64,000 bases of DNA from Ochromonas danica (lineage: Eukaryota > Sar > Chrysophyceae > Chromulinales > Chromulinaceae): positions 61,413 through 125,412 of the forward strand of contig VKHL01000082.1 of the NCBI GenBank assembly GCA_015146655.1, read 5' to 3'. Both the position numbers and the translations under genes were made by a program. Positions within the stretch are counted from its first letter, which is position 1. The number at the start of each line of letters is the position of its first letter. Below, one piece after another: positions 20,621 to 32,500 of the stretch. The notes under the pieces were generated by a model. The model saw only the letters and a program-made list of their open reading frames with translations, was not told the origin of the DNA and did not search any database.

Positions 20621-21298
20621 CTAGTGCGCGGTATTCACAGTCGAGGTAGTCTGAATAGAAGAGTCGCTATTCTGCTTGGCCACGTCGCTGCCGGCCAGCT
20701 GGCTGTTACTTGACGCCACAAGCGTTTGTCTTCGAGGAGGGCCGAGGTTGGACAGCAGGAAAGGGTGGCGCAGCGCCTCTCTCGCCGTGATGCGATCCCT
20801 GACACACAAAGAAGCACAACAGCAAATCAGCATCTCAACGTGATGACAAGGCAAGGTAATGCAAAGAAAGAGCTTACTTGGGGTTCTTGTTCAGCAAAGA
20901 GGTGATGAGGTTCTTGGCATCTTCCGTCAGTTTGCTCCAGACGGTGGGGTTCACCTTGAGATCGGCTTGGATGGTTGATCGAATGATCTCGTTGTGATCG
21001 TCTCCGTCGAAGGGTAGCTTGCCGCAGAGCAACAGGAAGAGAATGACTCCCACAGACCACAGGTCGGCCTCTTTGCCGTAGCCTTGCATAGTGAGCACCT
21101 CCTATCATTCACAATTCGTCACGAAAGTCGTTAACTCTCAGACGAAGCTAACAGTAGCAGCAGAAGAGTGAAAGGAAATGTACCGGCGCGACATAGGAAA
21201 GAGTTCCACAGGCAGCGTCCATCTTCTCTTTAGGAAGAATCATCTTGGAGAGACCGAAATCAGCAATCTTGAGGTCCTCAAGCTCTTCTCCGCAAAGA

Positions 21299-21333
<35 letters not shown>

Positions 21334-23620
21334 CAGATCGTGTAGGTAGGCGACACTCTCCAGAAGAGGACGCATGAGCTTGGCCGCCTCCATTTCGGTG
21401 AAGCGTGGCCGGCCCACAATGCGCTCGAAGAGTTCGCCGCCTTTGAGCATCTCCATCACAATGTAGATGTGTGACTTTGTCTCGTAGAGACCCATCATCT
21501 ACAGCACAGGACAGCACAATCCAAGCGATGAGTTAGTCTCATCACAATAGTTAGCACATTGATAGTAGCTAACCTTGATAATATTGGGATGGTTCACTAG
21601 TTTCAGCACAGCGATCTCAGTACGCAAGAGAGACTTTTCTTCGGGCTCGATGGTAGCCTTGTCTGTAACGCAAACGATACGGTGAGAATAACAACCATCA
21701 TCCTCGTCAAATAAGCGCGGAGTGTGTCACCGATGATCTTGACAGCGCAGTGCACGCCAGTCAGCTTGTTCACGCACTCGCAGACCACAGAGAAGCGACC
21801 GCGTCCTAACTCCTTGCCTATCACGTAGTCGTCCTCGATGGGCACCACGTGAGCAGCGTGCTGCAGAGCCACCACCCAATGCTCTCTCTGCAATCACAGT
21901 AACATAAGCCCACAGGCACCAACAACAGACAGCGCTAGCCTCTTACCTCTTCCTCAGACTTGGTATAGAGAACACGTTTATCATGGCGATGGTGGTCTCC
22001 AGTGCAGAGATCTTGGTGAGTGATCTCCAGACCGAAGAATCCCTTCATTTCCATCTCGGGCTCGCGCAGACGATCAATAATCGACCCAGTGAGGAAGACT
22101 ACACCCTTAGGTCGAAGATCAGCTTGACGACCATAGTAATACATGCAGTTCCCCGAGAGCAGGCAGAAGCGCTTCGTGAGGGTGTGGAAGAGAGATTTGC
22201 CTTTCTTCCACAGGAATCCTTCCTTCGAGACTGCGGCGCGGTAGATCTCCGAGGGAGATCGCGGCAGTTGCAAGACAGAAGGATGGTTCATTGCATCGAG
22301 CAATGACAGCAAAGCAGATTTGAGTTCTCCGCTAGTTGTTAACTCCATCGCAGCCGCAAGGTGCACTGTACAGAGATGGATGGCATTAGATGATTTCAAT
22401 GGCATTCACCAAAGCAAGCACAAAAACTTACTTTTGACCTGCTCCTCGTTGTCCTCGGCCACGCTAGGCGCGGCGCTACTACCAGGTGCGGCAATCCCAG
22501 AGCCTGGGCCTGGAGTGGCGCCCGGCGTCGCATGGTAACCGGAGAAGGACTGGTTGCGGGAAATGGGCTGGCCAGCGAGAGAGGGGGACATCGAGCCATT
22601 CTCTACTGGTCTAGTGAGTCTGCGTGATCCAGTATTGAACGCGAACGCATCTTCTCCCATCATATGACGTGCAGATGTGGACATGCCCATTGGAGTTGGG
22701 GCAGCCGAGACCGCCCGCGAGAGTCGGCGGCATTGGGGAAGAGAGTCCTTCTTGTCCGTGTGTCTGGAGAGATCACGAGGTCCTGCATAAGGCAGGATGG
22801 ACTCGATGTAGTCCATAATGGTGGGATTGCGCTGGATCCACATCTTGAACTCCTCGTAGGTCAGTCGTCCCTCATGATTCAGATCGCACTCCGCGAAAGC
22901 ACGTTCGACCATCTCATGGTTAGTATACAAGTCCACCTCCTCGTATTCGATAAAGTGCTCGGCAGGCGGTAAGCCGTCGCCATAGATCGAGCCTTTCTCG
23001 CTATCAGACGCGTCCTGCAAATTACTCATCGAAGTTGTGCCCGGAAATGTTCCTGGTGGAGGTGTGGAAGGCGATCCAATGGGCCAAGAGGCAAAGACCC
23101 CATTTTGGAAGCGCGGGGTGAAGGCTTGTTTGGGGATGTGGTTGAGCAGAGTGGAGAGTTCTTGCTTCGACACCGTGTTATCGTGTGAGACATCGTACAT
23201 ATTGAAGATGAAGTGGATCTTGTCATCCGCAGTACCTCTAGAGAGTTAAAAGACAGCACGTGGCAAACAGTGAGATGGTCAGTTCTACCTCCTCGAGGTA
23301 GCAGTAGGCTAGCACACTAACCTGCACGCAGTGGCCAGGCCAATGATGAACTCTTCGAAGTCAATGTATCCCGTCTTTCGGCGATCAAACTGAGCGAAAA
23401 GACGTTCACCAAGGAGTCCATTTAAAGGGAAGTATTGTAAGAAGGTCTCCTTGTCAATGCCCTTGCCGTTGGAACGGTCCGCCAGGTCCTGCCAAGTCTT
23501 CTCCAATATGCAAATCTCGTCATCATCAAATTTCTGCGCTGCTAGTCTGCCTTCCTGACTATGGAAGGCATGATTTATTTGGGTATTGGATGTTCCACGA
23601 ATTAGTCCCAGAAGCTTCAT
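20621..23620 (-). CDS. EF-hand/PH-domain protein kinase (CDPK7-like)
   Basis: Eight exons (23620-23322, 23237-22432, 22365-21947, 21887-21731, 21662-21574, 21498-21184, 21101-20878, 20798-20621) give 828 aa. Order of domains: three EF-hands at about residues 83, 115 and 215 ([36 protein letters not shown]; the first lacks ideal ligands), a Ser/Pro-rich linker, a PH domain (about 395-505, [20 protein letters not shown]), then a Ser/Thr kinase ([38 protein letters not shown]). This is the reverse of plant CDPKs and matches the apicomplexan CDPK7 layout and similar stramenopile kinases. Calcium sensing at a phosphoinositide membrane is the likely role. All catalytic motifs are intact. Confidence 0.92.
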
Positions 23621-24707
23621 TTTTAAAGCGAGGGGAGAGAGTAACGCGCAAGAAAGACAACAGACTGCAACTTCCAAGAACTAGGAAATCAGATAAGGAA
23701 AGCTATTTCTAACAGTTCCTTCAGAAAATCCTTCTCCCAATGGAAGGTGAAAGAATCAGAAGCAGTCGAAGAAGAAGTGAGGAGGAGAGGGAAGGAGAGG
23801 AGGGAATGGAAGAAGAAGGAGACCAAGCAGGACAAGACAAGATGGCGCGGCAGTCAGTCAGTCAGTCAGTCAGTCAGTCAGTCAGTCAACAGCAGCACAG
23901 AGCACACACAGCACAGAGAGACAGACAGAAGCCAGCCAGACAGAGAGACAGACAGACAGACACGCTTACCTTACAGCAGACCTGTGCTGTATGGCATTGA
24001 GTGGTGGCTGTATGAGCACTCCGCAGAATCACCCGCAGCACCTCCTTCCTCCTCCTCCCAACAACGCTGAGACCTCAACCTCAGCCGTTGACAAGAATTG
24101 GGACCATTTAATGCGAATGTCAGATGTTTTGCATCATCTGTGCTCCTTTGCTTTTAATTGGCACAGTCTTCTGAGGACTCATTTTCCCTCCAAGGAAAAA
24201 GTCATTCATTCTCCACCACAACAAAGGAATTTTCGAAGTCTCTTCCCAAATCCAGCGAAAATCCGAAACTTCGGAAAGCGCTGCCTTGTCCGGGGTGGCA
24301 AATTCTCGCAGAAAAACAACAAACTTTGACACAAAACACGATCAAGTGAACACTTTGGCAGAAGGTGAGGCTTGCGGAGCGGATGGTGCAAGACTCAGCC
24401 TTAAATTTCTCCGCTACCATTTCTTACTGAGCAGTCAGTCAGTCAGTCAATCTGTCAGTCAGAAGCGCTGTCATTTCCAAAAGATTTTCTTTTCAACCTC
24501 GCAAACTTACAATCAAGACCAGTTTGGAAGTTTAGGGAAACAGCGAGCTCTAAATCACCTGTAGAAAGCAAGCAAGAATAGGATCCGTGTAGGTAGTCCA
24601 AAGATATTGGAAGATTGGGTCGGTAGGGCAGAAGACAGTGATCAAAAATAATCCTTAACAATCTACAGCAAGAAAAAAACACCAACTATATCTCATATTC
24701 CTACTCA
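23621..24707. other. Long intergenic region with (AGTC)n arrays
   Basis: No convincing gene. A purine-rich stretch (23740-23850) is followed by a cagt repeat at 23851-23888 and an agacagac-type run to about 23960. A second, shorter, interrupted agtc run is at 24432-24462. The rest is unremarkable. Confidence 0.55.
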
Positions 24708-26855
24708 TCAGGCCTGATTGTCGTCTGGAGCAGTGGCAGCGTCGGAAGCAGAAGAAGTACTCTTGGCGACATGCTTTTCGTAGAGCTCTTTCTGTTTCTG
24801 CCACTCCTTCTGCAGCTTCTTGAGAGCACTGTTGGATAGTGGTTTGCCTTCATTGTCGTGAGTTGGCAGACCTTGGCTATCGAAGGCTGAGTAGAGATTG
24901 CTCTGGTCGCGGAAAAGCATCTCAGGAGGAATGCGAGCCCGCGCCTCCTTCTCAGCAGCCTTTCGTGCGGCCTCTTCTTTCGCGGCTGCTTTGAGTGCAG
25001 CGGCTTCCTTCTTCAAATCACGCTCTCGCTTGAGCACAGCGGGATCGTCTAACTTCCAAACAGACTGATCACGGCCCTTATCCTCCAGACGCACGCCCAA
25101 CTCGGGAAGCAGATCGTCGCGCAGCTCATCAGCGAGCTGCAGAACACCCGTAGAGTCCTGAGCAAAGGCAGAAAGTCTAACACGCTGACGGAAGGTGGCG
25201 AGAATATCCAGGACAGGAGTGAGCACTGCCTCGCGAGAACTCTCCTGAGAAGGAAAATTGAAGACCAACAACTATTAAGTGACTGCAAAACAAAGAGAAG
25301 TAGAATTAGGGTGTGCTCTCACCTCGCCAGAAGCAGAGGAGGAAGAGGAATCCATAGGAAAGCCGATGTCAACACCAGCAGGAACAAGGCCAAAGGCCTT
25401 CAGGATAGAGGTGACGTAGCGAGCGACGCTGGTCAAGACAACTGTGCTGGCCGAGGCGATTCCGTCCATGAACTTGTTGCAAGTCTTGATCAGATCCAAT
25501 AGCACGGATATGGCCTTGGGAGTGTCGAAATCATCGCACAAAGCGGCAAAGACACGCTTCTGCGCGGCACGATAGGCTTCGAGCATCTCCTGGTCACTCT
25601 GTCCGATGTGCTGAGGGTGCTGGCCAAGCGCGTACTGGCGCAAGACAGCTTTCACATTGTGGAAGTACTCCACAAAGATCTTCTCCACAGCTAAGGCCTG
25701 CAGCATGGTACTATCTGAGTAGTCCATGGGGGCGTTGTACTTGTGCAGAGCGAAGAGGAAGCGCACTTGGCGAGGTGAATAAACGTCGAGTGCCTGACGG
25801 ATAGTGATGAAGTTCTTCAGAGACTTCGACATCTTCGAGCCCTAAATAAACAAAAGACAGCAACGTCAGGGCATGGCCGTCAGAGCGAGAGGGAGAGAGA
25901 GCTCCTCCACCTGAATGTTAAGATGGCCGGTGTGCAGCCAATAGTTCACCCATTGCCGACTGTTGCTGTAGGCTTCACTTTGCGCCAATTCATTTTCGTG
26001 ATGAGGGAACTTCAAGTCCACACCTCCAGCGTGAATATCCAAATTGTCAGTGGTGAGGGAGCGAGCCATAACGGAGCACTCGATGTGCCAGCCAGGTCTG
26101 CCCGGGCCCCAGGGAGACTCCCAAGAGGGCTCGCGCGCCTCTTTTGTCTTCTTCCACAAGACAAAGTCAGCGGCTGCACGCTTTTCCTCTCCCGATGTCA
26201 ACGCTCCCTCTCCCTCGGCAAGCAAGGCCGAGTTGCCCAATTGCTCAGGCATGAGCTTGCCATAGCGCCCTCCGCTCTCTTCGAAGGCCTGCACACTGAA
26301 GTAGACCGACCCTGCAGCCTCATAAGCGATGCCCTTCTTCACAAGGACATCAATAAAGTCAATAATCTCAGGGATGTATTCAGACACGCGCGTGCAAAGG
26401 TCTGGCAGCCGCACGGCGAGTCTGGCCATGTCGTCGAAAAACTCCTTCTCGTAGTGACTGGCCAGCTCACGGAAACCTATTCCTCGCTCAGCGCTACGGA
26501 TGATGATCTTGTCGTCGATATCGGTAATGTTCTGGCACTGCACGATCTGGTAGCCGAAGATGTCGGAGAAGATGCGGCGCAGGATGTCCAGGGAAATGTA
26601 AGTGCGCGCATGGCCCATGTGGGCCACGTCATACACGGTGGGGCCGCAGTGATACCAGTTGATGGTCTTGGGCTGCTTTGGGATGAAGCGCACTTTGCTG
26701 CGAGTGAGGGAGTTGTAGACAAAGAGCGGATAGAGCTGGTCCAAGACCTCCGTCGTGCAGCAAAAGGGCTGAGGCATCTTCCAATGATATCTCTGGCCAT
26801 TGGCGTTGGTGTTAGAAGGAGAAGACTCCTCCTCTTTCTTATCGTGTGAAGCCAT
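24708..26855 (-). CDS. CARS: Cysteinyl-tRNA synthetase
   Basis: Three exons (26855-25911, 25841-25323, 25244-24708) give 666 aa. It charges tRNA-Cys with cysteine. Class I motifs are visible: CGPTVYDVAHMGH with the HIGH-like HMGH at 79-82, and KMSKS at about 318-322. Zinc ligands are Cys70, the Cys of GWHIECS and the HHENE histidines. There is no hydrophobic leader, so this is probably the cytosolic enzyme. The eukaryotic-type C-terminus carries an Ala/Lys/Glu-rich helix (AAALKAAAKEEAARKAAEKEA) and a charged tail (KKLQKEWQKQKELYEKHV). The first methionine is used. It shares a short divergent promoter with the SDR gene. Confidence 0.95.
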
Positions 26856-26960
26856 GGGAAGTCTGAGCTACTGACTTGGAGAGAGTGCAGAGCTAATCAA
26901 AGCCACGATCCAAGATGATGAAGTCGCCACTCACCACTCGCTCACTCTCATACTCCATTT

Positions 26961-27104
26961 GTGTAATTGCTTAGCACTCGCTGAGGAAATGTGGGAAACC
27001 TCGTGAAAATGCACTATGGCATCAGTGTAATTGCTTTAGCAGATCGTTGAGGAAATGTAGGAAAACTTATGAAAATGCTTTATATAATTAGTGTAATTGC
27101 TTAG
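26961..27104. repeat. Degenerate ~65-bp tandem repeat in a divergent promoter
   Basis: Units start at 26961 (64 bp), 27025 (66 bp) and 27091 (partial). Each begins gtgtaattgctt and, in the full units, continues with tgaggaaatgt-ggaaa and atgaaaatgc-type words. The array sits between the start of cysteinyl-tRNA synthetase and the SDR start at 27163. Conserved blocks inside diverged units suggest a repeated regulatory module. Confidence 0.8.
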
Positions 27105-27162
27105 TTGGCCACCACCCAACCCAACACTACACAGGTCAGTCATCCCACTTTGAAGAAAAGCC

Positions 27163-28314
27163 ATGCTGCCCGTCGTCGCTTTCTCCTCGGCCGTAGTGGG
27201 CTATCTTGTAGCCTCCTTCTTTCTGAACCGCAAGGAAGTGGCTTATCCTCAGGAGTTGGTGGAGAAGTTCATCGCTGAGAGCGGTCTCTCTATTGAGGAT
27301 GCAGTGGTCGTGGTGACGGGGTCGACCTCTGGCCTGGGCCTCAGTCTTGCAACTGAGCTCTACAGGTGCGGCGCTACTGTGATAGTCGCTTCGCGCAATG
27401 GTAAGAAGTGCCAGAGCGTGGTGGAGGAGATTCGCGCGCAGCAGGCGCAGAGCCGCGGCCAGCTGGACAGCTTCGTGCTCGACCTCGTCGACCTCGACAC
27501 CGTCCAGCCCTTCGTCGACTGGTTTCAGTCCAAGTATGACCACCTCACCTTCCTCATCAACAACGCAGGCATCCACTACGGAGACAAGATCGTCGCCACG
27601 GGGCAGTCCATCGCGAGCCCCCAGGGATACGACGAGGCCTTCGCCACGAACTTTCTAGGACACTTCCTGCTCACAGAGAAGCTGCGGCCCATGATTAAGA
27701 AGGGTCGAATCCTCTCGATGTCCAGTAGCTATCACTACCAGTCAGATGGCCAGAATCTGAGACTTGGTGCTAATGGGGCGATGCCTCCCGCCGCGGACCC
27801 TTCCATCCCGGGCATGATGCATCGCAAGGAAGCCTATGCTATTACAAAGCTCGCCCAGATTCTCCACATGCGCTATCTTCAGCGTCAGTTGGAGGAAGCA
27901 GGTGTTCGGGATGTGAAGTGTCTGGCTGCCTGTCCGGGATGGGTGCGCACGAACATTTTGCCCTCCGGCCCATTGGGTTTCTTCTTGCGCACTTTTGCTT
28001 TCAGCCCACAGGCGGGTATTTTCAGCTCAATGCGTGCCCTGTTTGATAGTAGTTTGAACGGAGGAGAGTTTGTTTGCAACAACCAGGGCCCGCTGATTGG
28101 TCGCAAAGACTTCCCTTGGATCTCTTCGGTCATCACCCAGTGGGGCATCCGCGATCCTTTTGTCGACCTGGTCGCTCTGGTGATGGTCGTCACTCAGTAC
28201 TCGAGCTATGGGTGTAACATCCTGCCAGGCAGCCCGGAGAGCACTGACGTGGAGCTGGCTAACGAGCTCTGCACTTGGTCAGCTGCCGAGTTGAAGAGAA
28301 GAGGGTATCTCTGA
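27163..28314 (+). CDS. Short-chain dehydrogenase/reductase, membrane-anchored
   Basis: Single exon, 383 aa. An N-terminal hydrophobic segment (LPVVAFSSAVVGYLVASFF) looks like an ER-type anchor. The Rossmann motifs are complete: TGSTSGLG (52-59), NNAG (133-136), SMSSSY (Ser near 187-189), YAITK (Tyr225, Lys229) and the ACPGWVRTN loop. The style is that of retinol dehydrogenase / WWOX-like or protochlorophyllide-reductase-like SDRs. The sequence favours NADP(H) use (ASRNGKK after the second strand). The substrate is unknown. A second hydrophobic stretch (PLGFFLRTFAF) may contact the membrane. Confidence 0.88.
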   Translation: MLPVVAFSSAVVGYLVASFFLNRKEVAYPQELVEKFIAESGLSIEDAVVVVTGSTSGLGLSLATELYRCGATVIVASRNGKKCQSVVEEIRAQQAQSRGQLDSFVLDLVDLDTVQPFVDWFQSKYDHLTFLINNAGIHYGDKIVATGQSIASPQGYDEAFATNFLGHFLLTEKLRPMIKKGRILSMSSSYHYQSDGQNLRLGANGAMPPAADPSIPGMMHRKEAYAITKLAQILHMRYLQRQLEEAGVRDVKCLAACPGWVRTNILPSGPLGFFLRTFAFSPQAGIFSSMRALFDSSLNGGEFVCNNQGPLIGRKDFPWISSVITQWGIRDPFVDLVALVMVVTQYSSYGCNILPGSPESTDVELANELCTWSAAELKRRGYL

Positions 28315-28534
28315 GGCCAGTCAGCTGTCACATATTTGAGGCTGAACTATCAAAGATAATAATAGAGAGAAACAGTATGCTATCGTAACTATCACTAACT
28401 ATCAACGTATTCGAGATGATTAATTAGCCCTAACATTCTAATCGAGTAGTAATCAAGCAAAATCAATAAACCTCAATCAATACTAATCAAAGCGAAACAT
28501 TAATGGTAGTCTAATGATAAAATATCAAAAGAAG

Positions 28535-28608
28535 TGGTCGATCGGAGGCTCGAACTCAGGACCTTGGGTTTATTAGACCCACGCTCTAACCAACTGAGCT
28601 AAACGACC
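28535..28608 (-). tRNA. trnI-AAU: tRNA-Ile (anticodon AAU)
   Basis: On the minus strand the RNA begins GGTCGTTTAGCTCAGTTGG and has a D-arm, a 5-bp anticodon stem (TGGGT/ACCCA) around loop CTAATAA, and a TTCGAGC T-loop. Anticodon AAU (read as IAU) decodes AUU/AUC. There is no intron and CCA is not encoded. One mismatch occurs in the acceptor stem (T6-T67) and one in the T stem, so it is slightly degenerate. A run of T after the 3' end (aaaa at 28527-28530 on the plus strand) serves as a Pol III stop. The internal A box (TAGCTCAGTTGG) and B box (GAGTTCGAGCC, near consensus) are present. Confidence 0.93.
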
Positions 28609-28754
28609 ATATCACAAACTGCAAAATCGCGCAATAGAAATACAGGAAGTGAAAGATGGAATAAAGTTGGTCTTCTGATTTCCTCTTTTCAAGTTGGTTC
28701 ATTTATTGCCCTCCCTTGCATTGGCAATAGCATATTCTATTTTTTTCTGTTTCT

Positions 28755-29441
28755 ATGAGATCAATTTTGACTTGGATTATAGTGGTTCTTGCTTTGGCTG
28801 AGGTAGCCATTGCTTTGTTGCCAAATGGGCCTCTGCGGCTAGTGCCCAGCAAGACCTTGTCCAGCAGTCCGTCCACGCGACTGCTCGCCAACGACCAGCA
28901 AGCCTCAAGTCCCGAAGTAGACTTCAGTGACGACCCTGAGCTGCAAAGCTACATGAATGGCAGCAAAGACGTGCCGTGGAAAGGCAGCCGGCGGTCACTT
29001 GCGCGACGCAAGCAAGTCCCTCTGCCAGAATACACCCCCCAACAAGTGGTGCGCAAGTGCCTCGACGCCCTGCAGCTGAATGATGAGCCTCAGCTCGACC
29101 ACGGCTGTTGCGTTTTGCTGGAGTTCAAGTCCCCGCAGGGTTTGCTCGCGGAGAGCGGCCTGGACCCCGCAGGCTACGGACGCTTTCTGCGTAACTCAGA
29201 CTACTCCATTCTTCTGGATCACAACGAATCCGAGCTGGTAGGTAAGCCTAGTCCGAACACAGCGCCTGTAGAAGGTGAGCAGCAAGAGGAGGAGGGCAAG
29301 GCGAGAGAGCGAGTGGTGCAGCGGGTGCGAGTGCGCGGCTGGTCGGTTTACGGCAAGCGCGCAGAGACTGACTTCGACTTCCACCTCAGCAAGACGGACG
29401 ACTGCTGGCTCGTCGACGTCATTGTACTGGTTAAGCAGTAG
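28755..29441 (+). CDS. Plastid-targeted DUF4864-like protein
   Basis: Single exon, 228 aa. The leader is a signal peptide (MRSILTWIIVVLALAEVAIA) followed by a basic, Ser-rich transit-like segment (LLPNGPLRLVPSKTLSSSPSTR). The mature domain runs from TPQQVVRKCLDALQLNDEP to the end (…DDCWLVDVIVLVKQ). The pattern of an N-terminal helix pair, then GYGRFLRNSDYSILLDH, then two closing strands, resembles the DUF4864/NTF2-like proteins of bacteria and plastids. No catalytic residue can be assigned. A Glu-rich insert (EGEQQEEEGKARER) splits the fold. It is convergent with the IQ protein gene, with only 81 bp between stop codons. Confidence 0.72.
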   Translation: MRSILTWIIVVLALAEVAIALLPNGPLRLVPSKTLSSSPSTRLLANDQQASSPEVDFSDDPELQSYMNGSKDVPWKGSRRSLARRKQVPLPEYTPQQVVRKCLDALQLNDEPQLDHGCCVLLEFKSPQGLLAESGLDPAGYGRFLRNSDYSILLDHNESELVGKPSPNTAPVEGEQQEEEGKARERVVQRVRVRGWSVYGKRAETDFDFHLSKTDDCWLVDVIVLVKQ

Positions 29442-29522
29442 TCCATGCTTGTGTGCAAGGAATGAATCCCGAGCCATTGTGTTTAAAATGGAATCACGCT
29501 GCTTATTATTATGTTTGTTTCT

Positions 29523-32500
29523 TTATTTCGCAGATGGGATGCTGTTTCCTTCCAGGATGAGCGAGCTGGATTCTTCCAACAAACTGTCCATCTGTGATAG
29601 AGAACTTCCTTGCGCGCTAAAGAGTGAAGCCTCTGGCAGCTGACTGCTGCTGCCATTGACGAGCAGCTCAGGAATGATAACATCCACTGGCACTGCCAGG
29701 AAGAGCTTGGCAGAGCCATTGGCAATGTAGACCTCCGAGTTGGGAGCAACCACAGTGCCCAAACGGAAAGCGCAACGAGTGAGGATCTTTCCGGAGGGAA
29801 CGGAACGTCCAAAGCTCTTCGCGCCCTGCAGATAGGTTGCTTTGAAATCTTGCTCAGAAAGCGGTCCCGCGGCATAAATCCATTGGCCCTGAGAACGACA
29901 AGACAAGCAACACAATCAGAGTCAGTAAGACATGACAAGGCTTGTCGTGTTCCCAGCAAAGCGAGCGACTCACATCTTTGAGCACAAAATAGTAAATGGA
30001 GCCATTCGGTCCGAGGTACCAGCCCGTCTCTCCTAATAAATCACAAAACACGATCGAGTTAGAACAGACGCATTGGCAAAAGCTGCAGGCAGCTGTGGTC
30101 CAACCTTGCAAAGTATTCTCCATGGCGACGAGAACGCCCGTGTCATCTGCAAGTCGAGTCAACTTCAAGCGCTTCACTCTCTTCCGTGCAAGAAAGCCTC
30201 GAATGATGCTCGTCAACCGTATCAATCCACCGCGATGAGATTCTTTCACAAGCTGAGCCTTCTCAAGGAAGCCATGAAGAGCATCGCCTTTGTACTTTTC
30301 CTTGTAGAGAGCCAGTTCATTCCGAATAGCATCGAGTCCAAGCAGAGCCTGGCTGTACTCCTCCACGGCTAGCCGTTGCGACGAGAGTTGTGTTTGGAGA
30401 TCATTCACCTTCGCTTCCAATGTGGAGATGTAGGCATCACGTTCGACCAGGTCACTAAGCAAGGTATCAATTTGCAGACGCGTTGCTTGGATTGCCAGTC
30501 GATCAATGACGACGGGGCGCTTCTTGTCCGCCTCTGCTCCCATAGCAGTGCGATAATTCGCACAAGCCTGGTCGTGCATGAGAGTGGAAAGTGGTCCGCA
30601 GAGGAGAAGGAAGTCTTTATCATCCAGACAGAAGTAGAACAGTTGTCCGTCCGTGCTGTACCAGCCCGTTGATCCTTGTTTTGTGTCTCCATGAGCAAGC
30701 AAGATTCCTTGCTGAACGGCCAAATTCTCCGTGAGGAGTCGACGAACTTTCTGGCGACCCAAGAAACCTCGTGCAAGGCTCTGCACACGGACGGCTTGCT
30801 CGTCTGACACAGACTTCTTCTCACCTTCCTTTCCTTGAGCAACTTCTACCTCAGCCTTTGCCTCCACCTCCTCTGCTCCCCCTCCTCCTGGACTTGCTTC
30901 GTTCTCTTGCTCTTTCTCCTCACCTCCCTCTACTCGCTCCTCCACACTTGATATGCTAGACACGATCTTGGCCAATACATCTGACACCACATCTTCTTCT
31001 CTCTCTCCTCCCCCTTCCTCTTCTTTGTCTTCCTCTTCACCCTTTGACTCTTCTCCCAACAACCGCTTCGTCTTCTGCCGACCCAAGAAGCCACGCGCCA
31101 GAGATTGCATTTGCACCGCAGCCTTCTCTACCTCTCCTTCCTTTTGCCCCGCTTCACCAACGCCTTCATTCTGCATGTTGGCAGCAACATTGCCCTCTCT
31201 TGCAGCTTCTCCCTCACTCTCAATTCTCCCCACCATGGCTGACACCACCTCAGATACCACCTCCTCAGCCGAGGAAGCAACAGCTTCTTCTCCACTTCCC
31301 TCTCGTGGATGGTCAACATCATCTCCATTGCCACTCTGCCCACCCGAAGTCACCACAGCCTCCTCTGTTACCATTGCGACTGCCTCGGTGACATTTTCTG
31401 CATTTTCCACCTCTGTCTTTGCCTCCACCTCCACCCCATCTGCTCCTCCTCCTGGACTTGCTTCGTTCTCTTGCTCTTTCTCCTCACCTCCCTCTACTCG
31501 CTCCTCCACACTTGATATGCTAGACACGATCTTGGCCAATACATCTGACACCACATCTTCTTCTCTCTCTCCTCCCCCTTCCTCTTCTTTGTCTTCCTCT
31601 TCACCCTTTGACTCTTCTCCCAACAACCGCTTCGTCTTCTGCCGACCCAAGAAGCCACGCGCCAGAGATTGCATTTGTACCGCAGCCTTCTCTACCTCTC
31701 CTTCCGTTTGCTCCTCATTCACAGTTTGATCTGCCTTACCCTCAACTTCCTGGTGCTCAAGTTGCTCAGGTGGACGTTCTGTGGGTAGAGAGGTTTCGTT
31801 TCCTTCTACTTTGGATACGATTGCTCGCATTACCTCTGCCACTTTGTCCTCATCAGAAAGTGGCACAGACTCGTTAGGAACGGCAATTGTCACCGAGGCT
31901 TCCAGTTTACTCTCTCCCTCTCCAATATTATCGTGAACGACAGCATCAGCATTAGGTGACTGAGATTCAGTTGACTTCTCTGCCTTTGCCTCCACCTCCA
32001 CCCCATCTGCTCCTCCTCCTGGACTTGCTTCGTTCTCTTGCTCTTTCTCCTCACCTCCCTCTACTCGCTCCTCCACACTTGATATGCTAGACACGATCTT
32101 GGCCAATACATCTGACACCACATCTTCTTCTCTCTCTCCTCCCCCTTCCTCTTCTTTGTCTTCCTCTTCACCCTTTGACTCTTCTCCCAACAACCGCTTC
32201 GTCTTCTGCCGACCCAAGAAGCCACGCGCCAGAGATTGCATTTGCACCGCAGCCTTCTCTACCTCTCCTTCCTTTTGCCCCGCTTCACCAACGCCTTCAT
32301 TCTGCATGTTGGCAGCAACATTGCCCTCTCTTGCAGCTTCTCCCTCACTCTCAATTCTCCCCACCATGGCTGACACCACCTCAGATACCACCTCCTCAGC
32401 CGAGGAAGCAACAGCTTCTTCTCCACTTCCCTCTCGTGGATGGTCAACATCATCTCCATTGCCACTCTGCCCACCCGAAGTCACCACAGCCTCCTCTGTT

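Noticed and set aside
23740-24000. Small plus-strand frame with SVSQSVSQ repeats
   Set aside because: Produced by the (AGTC)n microsatellite and purine-rich DNA; no conserved sequence or good start.
25923-26849. Plus-strand 308-aa frame opposite cysteinyl-tRNA synthetase
   Set aside because: It mirrors the catalytic domain, and HMGH and the zinc ligands are on the minus strand.
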